A stretch of 10,348 bases of DNA, taken from contig JACRKM010000171.1 of NCBI GenBank assembly GCA_016219765.1, forward strand, positions 1 to 10,348. The letters run 5' to 3'. The stretch comes from Candidatus Woesearchaeota archaeon. GTDB taxonomy: Archaea; Nanobdellota; Nanobdellia; Woesearchaeales; UBA11576. Shown here piece by piece: positions 1-5,115 of this stretch. The translations under genes were made by a program, and so were the position numbers. A model generated the notes under the pieces. The model was not told the DNA's origin, made no database searches, and saw only the letters and a program-made list of their open reading frames with translations. The stretch's first letter is position 1. Every line of letters starts with the position of its first letter.

Positions 1-379
1 CTGTAACTCTTTCATAAAGTTCTATAGTTGATGGTGTAAAAAAATTCGGATTTTCTTTCGGTGGTGTTTTATGCTGAAACTTCACTATTTGATCACTCTC
101 ACCGTCACACTTCTTGTCAACTTCTACATAGCCATAATTCAAATGACTATCTACAGGATCTCTGTGAACTCTGTATATCGCGGTCTCTGGTGGAATCCAA
201 TTACTTGTTTTATGATCCCAATAACCAACACTTTGCACCTGTTCTGTTAGTCGTGGAAGTGGTTGGTCTTTAGCAAGTTGGTCTTTAGCAATATAGGTTA
301 TTCCGCTTGCTAATGCTGCTCCAAGCAGAAAACTTCTGACATTTGTTCCTATTATTTGTATAAGATTTTTCTTTTCCAT
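1..379 (-). CDS. Partial exported or membrane-anchored protein, function unknown (3' end beyond window)
   Basis: An open frame runs on the minus strand from ATG at 379-377 to the window edge without a stop, giving 126 residues. A Shine-Dalgarno GGAG (392-389) lies nine bases before the ATG and fixes this start. Residues 1-5 are charged (MEKKN), followed by a hydrophobic stretch at about 6-30 (LIQIIG...FLLGAALASGITYIA) that looks like a signal peptide or an N-terminal membrane anchor. The rest is hydrophilic, with WDHKTSNWIPPETAIYRVHRDP near residues 53-75 and a single cysteine near 93. A five-residue direct repeat (AKDQL, then AKDQP) at about 32-41 comes from a 15-base tandem duplication. I do not recognise a family. 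It is divergent from the TrmB-type regulator, the usual position for a regulated target, but that role is inference. Base composition is AT-rich like the regulator and unlike the rest of the window. Confidence 0.7.
   Translation of the reverse strand, partial: MEKKNLIQIIGTNVRSFLLGAALASGITYIAKDQLAKDQPLPRLTEQVQSVGYWDHKTSNWIPPETAIYRVHRDPVDSHLNYGYVEVDKKCDGESDQIVKFQHKTPPKENPNFFTPSTIELYERVT
262..291. repeat. 15-bp perfect tandem duplication inside the left-edge gene
   Basis: The unit GTTGGTCTTTAGCAA occurs at 262-276 and again at 277-291 with no mismatch. It adds exactly five codons to the minus-strand gene, just after its hydrophobic segment. Confidence 0.95.
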
Positions 380-432
380 TTTGATTAGCTCCTTACAATC
401 ATTTACTAATTAACAATCATTGCAGCAGCAAC

Positions 433-442
433 TATTTAAATA
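433..442 (-). promoter_or_regulatory. Box A (TATA) for the left-edge minus-strand gene
   Basis: TATTTAAATA is a perfect palindrome centred about 58 bases before the ATG at 379. With the usual archaeal spacing, transcription would start near 411 and give a leader of about 32 bases carrying the GGAG. This gene would therefore have a Shine-Dalgarno leader, unlike the leaderless genes elsewhere in the window. Confidence 0.55.
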
Positions 443-446
443 CTTG

Positions 447-464
447 TCGTACTTTAAGTTACGA
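447..464. promoter_or_regulatory. Candidate operator palindrome between divergent promoters
   Basis: TCGTACTTTAAGTTACGA is an 18-bp imperfect palindrome: TCGTA and TACGA arms, a TTAA centre, and two non-matching positions on each side. It sits between the box A of the minus-strand gene (433-442) and that of the regulator (469-476), five bases upstream of the latter. TrmB-family regulators bind palindromes next to TATA/BRE elements, so control by the adjacent regulator is a reasonable inference. Confidence 0.45.
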
Positions 465-468
465 AATA

Positions 469-476
469 TTTATAAA
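469..476 (+). promoter_or_regulatory. Box A for the TrmB-type regulator, leaderless spacing
   Basis: TTTATAAA is centred 26-27 bases before the ATG at 499, so the transcript is expected to begin at or next to the start codon. There is no Shine-Dalgarno sequence before the ATG, in agreement with a leaderless mRNA. Confidence 0.7.
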
Positions 477-498
477 GATACATGTCTAATAATCCTCT

Positions 499-1218
499 AT
501 GTACGAAGAACAGCTTAGAGAATTGGGGCTCACAGATAATGAAGTAAGAATCTACTTGCTTTTACTAAAGCAGGGAACGATGAATCCTTCTGAAATTTCC
601 AAAAAATTAGGCTTACATAGAGGTTACATTTATGATGCTTTAGAAAGAATGCAAGAAAAAGAAGTTGTAAACTCAATTCTGAAAGATAGTAAGAAATATT
701 TTCAAGCTACAAGTCCAGAAAATTTTATTGAACTTCTCAAATTAAGAATGGAAAACTTTCAGAAAATTATTCCTGATTTAATGAAAATTGCTGAAATCAA
801 AAAAGAGGAAGTAAAAGTAGAACTGCATAAAGGAAAAAGAGTATATAGAACATTACTCAAAGATATGATTTTAAGTTTAAAGAAAAATGAAGAAGCTTAT
901 CTTATTGGAATCGATGAAGAAGTTTTGATCACAGAAGTTGAACCAATTTATCTTAAACAATATTTGAACACCATCAAATCTAAAAACATCAAAGAAAAGA
1001 TTCTCATAAAAAAGGGTAGAAAAAAATTTAGAAGTCCTAATTTACAATATAAAGAACTTGATGAAAAATATATTGGAAAAACTGCTCAAATCATCTACAA
1101 TAATAAAATTGCAATATTTATTCTTGGAACTCCTTATTATTTGATAATTATTGAGGATAGAGAAGTTGCAGAAACTTATAAAAAACAATTTAACCTTTTG
1201 TGGAATATAACAAAATGA
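499..1218 (+). CDS. TrmB-family transcriptional regulator
   Basis: This 239-residue protein is a DNA-binding regulator of the archaeal TrmB type. Residues 1-75 form the winged helix-turn-helix: LGLTDNEVRIYLLLLKQG is the typical first helix pair, SEISKKLGLHRGYIYDALER (about 31-50) is the helix-turn-helix with its recognition helix, and KEVVNSILKDSKKYFQA is the wing. A coiled linker follows (about 75-100). Residues 105-239 match the TrmB effector domain: a start near KGKRVYRTLL, a YLIGID strand, then AQIIYNNKIAIFILG and the family-typical ending EVAETYKKQFNLLW. Characterised members sense sugars and act on transport or central-carbon genes; the ligand here is unknown. The start is fixed by box A 26 bases upstream. 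It is divergent from a putative exported protein across 119 bp holding a palindrome, so autoregulation plus control of that gene is likely. GC content is about 30%, well below the genes to the right. Confidence 0.85.
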   Translation: MYEEQLRELGLTDNEVRIYLLLLKQGTMNPSEISKKLGLHRGYIYDALERMQEKEVVNSILKDSKKYFQATSPENFIELLKLRMENFQKIIPDLMKIAEIKKEEVKVELHKGKRVYRTLLKDMILSLKKNEEAYLIGIDEEVLITEVEPIYLKQYLNTIKSKNIKEKILIKKGRKKFRSPNLQYKELDEKYIGKTAQIIYNNKIAIFILGTPYYLIIIEDREVAETYKKQFNLLWNITK

Positions 1219-1249
1219 ATTTTAATAGTACCGAAATAAACTATAATGA

Positions 1250-1283
1250 CCTCCTCCCACACCCTAAAGGCGGGGGGTTTACA
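1250..1283 (+). mobile_element. Possible IS200/IS605-family right-end hairpin remnant
   Basis: TGACCTCCTCCC at 1247-1258, then a short loop containing CCTAAAGG, then GGGGGG (1272-1277) and TTTACAC. CCTCCC (1253-1258) can pair with GGGGGG in six base pairs (one G-U), with CC/GG continuing inside. This arrangement is typical of the 3' ends of IS200/IS605/TnpB elements in archaea. No TnpA or TnpB is encoded in the window, so at most a remnant or a non-autonomous end is present. It lies at the point where composition changes from AT-rich to balanced. A transcription terminator for the regulator gene is an alternative reading. Confidence 0.4.
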
Positions 1284-1397
1284 CCCTCGACTCGCCACGC
1301 TCGCTCTAAGACTTTTACGAAGGCGCGGTGCGTTTTAACTAAAATGTTTTAAAAAGTACATATTCTCGAACTCGTATTATTTACGCAACCCGCAAGC
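1284..1397. other. Intergenic stretch between hairpin and decarboxylase promoter
   Basis: The gap between the regulator stop (1218) and the decarboxylase start is 295 bp. Apart from the hairpin, the box A and the leader listed separately, I see only a weak TATA-like TTTTAAAAA at 1347-1355 with no gene at a matching distance. No supported coding region or RNA gene is visible here. Confidence 0.5.
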
Positions 1398-1405
1398 TTT
1401 ATAAA
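1398..1405 (+). promoter_or_regulatory. Box A for the arginine decarboxylase
   Basis: TTTATAAA lies 109 bases before the ATG at 1514. The predicted transcription start is near 1428, so this mRNA would carry a leader of about 85 bases, unusual beside the leaderless genes of this window. Confidence 0.55.
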
Positions 1406-1455
1406 TATGGTCATTTTTTAAGCAATTTTTACAACAAAAAGGAGTCATACAAACG

Positions 1456-1512
1456 GTGAATCTGGTGGACTGTTGCACGCGCTTCATTCTTAGACTGTGG
1501 GGCGATTTCTAA
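1456..1512 (+). CDS. Possible 18-residue leader peptide upstream of the decarboxylase
   Basis: GTG at 1456 opens a frame encoding MNLVDCCTRFILRLWGDF, ending at TAA 1510-1512, one base before the ATG at 1514. GGAG at 1441-1444 sits eleven bases before the GTG and inside the predicted transcript. The peptide has no similarity that I recognise to the N-terminus of the decarboxylase family, so it is not simply a frameshifted start. It could couple translation to the following gene or respond to arginine or polyamines, since it has two Arg codons. An ORF this short may also occur by chance. Confidence 0.25.
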   Translation: MNLVDCCTRFILRLWGDF

Positions 1513-1513
1513 T

Positions 1514-2122
1514 ATGACAAGCCTTGCCGCTCTTGAAAGTTCCTTCGGAGAACAAACTTCGATGCTCATCGGTAACCGCATCCCAAAAGACTTCTTCGTC
1601 ACAAGCGGCGTAGGCCAAAGTGACATCACGATCCACGCAGGTTCGTATCATCTTGCACTGCTTGACGCCAGAATTGAGCACTGTAACATCATGACATACA
1701 GCTCCATTCTTCCAAAGATCGCCCGCAAATTAGACAACTTTGACCCGAAAAAAATCCTCCATGGATCGGTCCTTGAAACGATCACTGCTGTCAAGAGCGT
1801 CGAAGGAGTTGGCAACCGCGCCACAGCAGCCATCATGTGGGGCTGGCTCATCGACCGCAAGACCGACGAACGCTGCGGAGGGCTCGTGTGCGAATACAGT
1901 GAGACTGGAAGCGAAGAGGAAGCAAAGCAAAGTCTCGCTGCAAGCCTCGACGAACTCTATACCCACGGCTATCAAGACCGGTTCCATCTCACAAAGACTG
2001 AATTCCATTCAAGAAGCATAATCGCCCAAAAAAGATATGCAACAGCTCTTGTGACGCTTGGATTCATCAACTACTTGTTGCCCATTCTCGAAACTGCAGA
2101 AGCTCCGAAGAGAAAACGGTGA
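1514..2122 (+). CDS. pdaD: Pyruvoyl-dependent arginine decarboxylase, AaxB-like
   Basis: It converts arginine to agmatine and CO2 using a covalently bound pyruvoyl group rather than PLP. The proenzyme cleaves itself between two serines in the motif YSSILP; here these are S63 and S64, so S64 would become the pyruvoyl residue. Upstream, FFVTSGVGQSD (27-37) and ALLDARIEHCNIM are typical of the family. Downstream, ILHGSVLETI (81-90), AAIMWGW and CGGLVCEY carry the expected acidic residue E127, the counterpart of the catalytic Glu in the methanogen enzyme. The ending KRYATALVTLGFINYLLP strongly recalls chlamydial AaxB, and the overall length (202 versus about 195) also fits AaxB better than the shorter methanogen form (about 165). 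The N-terminus is some 15 residues longer than expected. ATG at 1562 (M17, preceded by GGAG at 1547-1550) is a credible alternative start. Agmatine feeds polyamine synthesis and agmatidine formation on tRNA-Ile2 in archaea. It lacks an obvious operon partner. Confidence 0.9.
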   Translation: MTSLAALESSFGEQTSMLIGNRIPKDFFVTSGVGQSDITIHAGSYHLALLDARIEHCNIMTYSSILPKIARKLDNFDPKKILHGSVLETITAVKSVEGVGNRATAAIMWGWLIDRKTDERCGGLVCEYSETGSEEEAKQSLAASLDELYTHGYQDRFHLTKTEFHSRSIIAQKRYATALVTLGFINYLLPILETAEAPKRKR

Positions 2123-2133
2123 CTTTCAGATAT

Positions 2134-2340
2134 GCTCTGTAGAAAATAGCGCCGGCACACTCACCACCACCGCCCTTTTGCGAGAGATAGAGAAAAAGAT
2201 GGCGACGCCGACAAGGGGGATGCCCCATCGGGGAATGTCGGCTAGCGAGCAGCACATTCACTATCACGAGCCTGGCGTGGTGGTGAGTGAGTGATGCGTC
2301 GAGCATCGCGGTGCCGGCTTGTCAAGACTTTCTACAGAGC
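2134..2340. repeat. Large structured inverted-repeat block between convergent genes (possible ncRNA or MITE-like element)
   Basis: Three perfect complementary segments are nested. GCTCTGTAGAAA (2134-2145) pairs with 2329-2340 (12 bp). GCCGGCAC (2151-2158) pairs with 2311-2318 (8 bp). ACTCACCACCAC (2159-2170) pairs with 2277-2288 (12 bp), and a bulged C lets GCC/GGC extend this helix. Inside, GCCGACA (2207-2213) pairs with TGTCGGC (2236-2242) around a G4/C4-rich loop, and GATGC/GCATC (2293-2307) forms a side hairpin. The whole folds on paper as a closed multi-branch structure of 207 bases. The right outer arm contains the stop codon of the ASCH gene. I see no signatures of SRP RNA, RNase P RNA, 5S rRNA or tRNA. 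It could be a 3' regulatory RNA, a two-sided terminator or a small inverted-repeat element. No clear flanking target-site duplication is visible. Confidence 0.7.
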
Positions 2341-2772
2341 CTTTCGGATACGTTTGATTTTTTGAATATCCGGCACGCACAACCATGCAGCCATCAAGCC
2401 AAAACCTTTCTTGTCGATCTCAAAGGGCTCAATCTTGAGCGCGTCTGAAAGAAAAACCAGAATACAGAATTTCTTCTTATTCACAAGTTGGGAAAAACTC
2501 TCTTTGTCTTCGATGCCGATCGGCGATCCGTACTCCTCCAGGATAGCATCGATCTTTTGCGGAGTAAGATCCTGAAACTGCACCACCTTTGCAACAGTCG
2601 CCTTGAGGCTAACCGGCTCTCCTGAATTCTTGAAATATACCATCTCGCCTACAGCGATATGATCCCAAGGTGGCAACTTTGCAGAATACCAGCGTGACTC
2701 GATCGTCTTTTCTCCATGCAGGATCTTGGGAAGCATGCCCCAGGACTTTTTGAGGATGGCGACGTGTTGCAT
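2332..2772 (-). CDS. ASCH-domain protein
   Basis: The 146-residue protein is an ASCH (PUA-like beta-barrel) domain over most of its length. The diagnostic motif KILHGEKTIESRW (residues 16-28) matches the G-x-K-T-x-E-x-R signature, and AVGEMVYFKNSGEP (about 40-54) followed by ATVAKVVQFQDLTP are the expected strands. ASCH proteins bind RNA or modified nucleosides. One branch (E. coli YqfB) hydrolyses N4-acetylcytidine using the Lys and Thr of this motif, here K22 and T23, so either a nucleoside amidohydrolase or an RNA-binding role is possible; the sequence does not decide. A C-terminal basic tail (KIKRIRKAL) could aid RNA binding. It starts leaderless from a box A shared with the divergent E1-like gene, and its stop codon lies inside the outer arm of the structured block at 2134-2340. 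Confidence 0.8.
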   Translation of the reverse strand: MQHVAILKKSWGMLPKILHGEKTIESRWYSAKLPPWDHIAVGEMVYFKNSGEPVSLKATVAKVVQFQDLTPQKIDAILEEYGSPIGIEDKESFSQLVNKKKFCILVFLSDALKIEPFEIDKKGFGLMAAWLCVPDIQKIKRIRKAL

Positions 2773-2796
2773 CGAAACACCATTTTTCCCTCAATG

Positions 2797-2804
2797 TTTA
2801 AAAA
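2797..2804. promoter_or_regulatory. Single box A serving two divergent leaderless genes
   Basis: TTTAAAAA on the plus strand reads TTTTTAAA on the minus strand. Its centre is 26-27 bases before the plus-strand ATG at 2827 and 28-29 bases before the minus-strand ATG at 2772. The whole divergent region is 54 bp, and I see no other TATA-like element in it. Confidence 0.65.
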
Positions 2805-2826
2805 CCCTTCCCGATTTTAGACTGTT

Positions 2827-3915
2827 ATGGAATCCCGCTACGCGCGCCAGGAAGCATTGCCCTTCATCGGAAAGGAAGGGCAGGAAAACATACGCAAATC
2901 CTCAGTCGCGATCGTGGGATGCGGGGCGTTGGGGTCTGTCGCGGCGGAGTTACTGTGCAGGTCAGGCGTCGGAGAACTCATGCTCATTGATCATGACATC
3001 GTTGAGCGCACCAACCTTCAGCGCCAGTCGCTGTACACTGAACAAGATGTAGACAAGCCCAAAGTCGAAGCGCTTGCCAAGCATCTCAGAGAAATCAATA
3101 GTGATGTAACAATCACTGCAAAGCCACTGCACCTTGCCGCATCTTCGATAATGCTGCTTGATAATGTCGACTGCATCATTGATGGTACTGATGACGTTGA
3201 TACCCGACTCATCATCAATGAGTATGCAAAAAAGACAGACACTCCGTGGATTTATGGCGGCGCAATTGCAGAACGAGGATTTGTCTACGCAGTAACCAAG
3301 GACGCGCCATGTTTTGCATGCGTGTTTCCAAGAATCGAGCAAGGCGAATCATGCGAAGAATACGGCATCCTCAATTCGACATCTCACATCGTCGGGTCGC
3401 TGCAATCGCTCGAATGCATCAAGATCCTAATTGGAAAGCAGGCGACCAAAGGACTCATACGCATCAATGCATTGGGACCAATGATAGAGACCTTAACTGT
3501 AAAGAAAAATCCTGCATGTAAGGTATGCAAAGGAGAATTCTCATTGCTAAACCGGAGGGCAACGGATAGTCCGAAAAAGAGGAGCGGTGCAATGCGTGGT
3601 GCAACGCGGCAAGCAGAAACTGGCGCAACCAAAAAGAAACTGACACTCAATCTTACACATGATTTCACAATCCAGAAATGCAAGACACGCGCAGGATGGT
3701 CGGCAAGACCTATTCGTTCAACGAAACTTGACCTTGCAAAAATAAAGAAGAAGTTTACCATCGTGCTCGACACGCCAATCCTTATTGTGATAAGAAAAGA
3801 CGGCGTCGTTGGAGACATCATAATCCACAATTATGGCGAGATCCTCTTCAAAGAACTTGCGGATGAGAAAATAATCAGGGCCATCGCGGCGGAAATCTAT
3901 GAAGCGGCAACCTGA
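2827..3915 (+). CDS. ThiF/MoeB/HesA family E1-like adenylyltransferase
   Basis: This 362-residue enzyme adenylates the C-terminus of a ubiquitin-fold sulfur carrier or modifier (ThiS, MoaD or SAMP type). Residues 3-9 (SRYARQE) are the usual N-terminus. The nucleotide-binding loop is GCGALGS (31-37), followed by LIDHDIVERTNLQRQ (53-67) and DGTDDVDTR (119-127), the ATP/Mg-binding acidic region. C162/C165 and C231/C234 form the zinc site. C176 in SCEEYGIL sits where ThiF and MoeB carry their catalytic or persulfide cysteine, and IVGSLQSLECIKIL closes the fold. After a basic low-complexity linker (about 243-270) comes a C-terminal domain (271-362) that resembles the extension of longer MoeB-like proteins, with KLDLAKIKKKF and a final DEKIIRAIAAEIYEA helix. 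The start is fixed by box A 26 bases upstream. The last 17 bases overlap the MFS gene. No ubiquitin-fold partner is encoded in the window, so the substrate is unknown. Confidence 0.85.
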   Translation: MESRYARQEALPFIGKEGQENIRKSSVAIVGCGALGSVAAELLCRSGVGELMLIDHDIVERTNLQRQSLYTEQDVDKPKVEALAKHLREINSDVTITAKPLHLAASSIMLLDNVDCIIDGTDDVDTRLIINEYAKKTDTPWIYGGAIAERGFVYAVTKDAPCFACVFPRIEQGESCEEYGILNSTSHIVGSLQSLECIKILIGKQATKGLIRINALGPMIETLTVKKNPACKVCKGEFSLLNRRATDSPKKRSGAMRGATRQAETGATKKKLTLNLTHDFTIQKCKTRAGWSARPIRSTKLDLAKIKKKFTIVLDTPILIVIRKDGVVGDIIIHNYGEILFKELADEKIIRAIAAEIYEAAT

Positions 3916-5092
3916 CACACTGAACCCTGAACAAAAAAGAGTGTTCCTGGAGACGACGGGATTGATGACCGTCTACTACTTCGGTATTTTTCTCTTCATC
4001 CCGCTGCTTGCGCCCTATGTCGCGACACTCGGCCTTGACAAGTTCCAGATCGGCCTCCTCTTCGCAACGTACCCATTGATGTCGTATCTCACATCGACTA
4101 TCGTCGGAGCGCTCTCCGATGAAACAGGCAGGCGGCGCATCATCCTTGCAGGGCTTGCACTCGAAGCCCTTGTCATCACATTCTATCTCTACGACAAGAC
4201 CTGGTGGATGTTTCTTATCGCACGAGCAATCGATGCCATCTCCTTTTCAGCGGTCATCCTTGTCGGCCTTTCAGCTATAGAAGACCGGCTCAACACCCAC
4301 AACCGCGGAACGTACGCTGGCCTTAGCCTTTCGCTTCTCCATCTTGGAAAATTACTTGGGCCGCCAATAGGAGGCCTGCTTGCAGACGTGTTCTTCATCA
4401 AGATGCCCTTCATCGTCGGCGGCGCAGTCGTATCGCTGCTTCTTGTGCTCTTCTACCTCAAGACAAGACCAAAGCAAATCACTGACCGGCCGCAACGGCT
4501 TTCGTCAAAGAGCTTCAATGTGCTTTTGCACCTCCGCTGGTTTCTGCAAGAGCGACGGCTCATATTGATGGCTATCCTTGGCATCGCGATGCATGCCAGG
4601 CTTCCCCTGACGACGATCTTCATACCGTTATTCATCAAGGAACACTTCGGACTCTCATACACCTTCATCGGCATCGCAGCTTTCTGCATGGAATTGCCCC
4701 AGCTCTTCCAGTTCGTGTACAGCAGGGTCGGAGGCAGATTTCCCCGCCACCACCTCGTCCTCTTCGGAACCGTCCTCTATGGCGTTGCCCTTGCACTGCT
4801 CTCCGCCGCGCCGACCTATGGGACGTTCATCACCGCATTGATCCTCGTCGGGATCGGCGCAGGCTCCTGGAACATCGGGGCGTGGACGCTGATGGCAGAT
4901 ATCGGAGAGCAGCAAAAGAAGATCGGATCAGTCGTCTGCTCCTACTCATCCATCGCCCGCATAGGTGAATTGCTAAGCACAATCGTGTCAGGATACGTCG
5001 CTCTGCGGCTTGGCACAGACACACTTATCCTTCTGAATGGAATTATTGTAATTACTGTAAGCGGACTGTCATACCATTGGCTCAAAGAGTAG
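3899..5092 (+). CDS. Major facilitator superfamily transporter
   Basis: The 397-residue protein is highly hydrophobic, with about twelve predicted membrane segments in two halves joined by a charged loop near residues 190-215 (KTRPKQITDRPQRLSSK). The MFS motif A between segments 2 and 3 is clear: GALSDETGRRRIIL (70-83), close to the consensus GxLaDrxGrkxxL. Segment 5 has LGKLLGPPIGGLLAD, the glycine/proline-rich antiporter-like motif C region found in drug and metabolite exporters, which favours export over uptake; this is inference. ATG at 3899 overlaps the end of the E1-like gene by 17 bases, so translation is probably coupled and both come from the promoter at 2797-2804. The substrate cannot be named. 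Only 23 bp separate it from the end of the convergent phosphoesterase gene, and no strong terminator is visible there. Confidence 0.85.
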   Translation: MKRQPDTLNPEQKRVFLETTGLMTVYYFGIFLFIPLLAPYVATLGLDKFQIGLLFATYPLMSYLTSTIVGALSDETGRRRIILAGLALEALVITFYLYDKTWWMFLIARAIDAISFSAVILVGLSAIEDRLNTHNRGTYAGLSLSLLHLGKLLGPPIGGLLADVFFIKMPFIVGGAVVSLLLVLFYLKTRPKQITDRPQRLSSKSFNVLLHLRWFLQERRLILMAILGIAMHARLPLTTIFIPLFIKEHFGLSYTFIGIAAFCMELPQLFQFVYSRVGGRFPRHHLVLFGTVLYGVALALLSAAPTYGTFITALILVGIGAGSWNIGAWTLMADIGEQQKKIGSVVCSYSSIARIGELLSTIVSGYVALRLGTDTLILLNGIIVITVSGLSYHWLKE

Positions 5093-5115
5093 AAAATTTG
5101 GCGAAAACTCTGCGC

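Noticed and set aside
61..273. 70-residue plus-strand ORF
   Set aside because: It lies opposite the left-edge minus-strand gene, which has a Shine-Dalgarno, a plausible signal segment and an unbroken frame; the plus-strand ORF has no family resemblance.
2058..2306. Short ORFs on both strands across the structured block
   Set aside because: They are low-complexity by-products of the CACCAC/GTGGTG arms and lack start signals or family resemblance.
2134..2340. SRP RNA, RNase P RNA or 5S rRNA
   Set aside because: Length is too short for the first two, and the conserved helix 8 tetraloop, the RNase P core motifs and the 5S loop motifs were not found on either strand.
3899..5092. Claiming a microcin C-type system with the E1-like gene
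   Set aside because: No precursor peptide is visible, and the E1-like protein carries the MoeB/ThiF-type active-site cysteine and C-terminal domain; kept only as a low-weight hypothesis.
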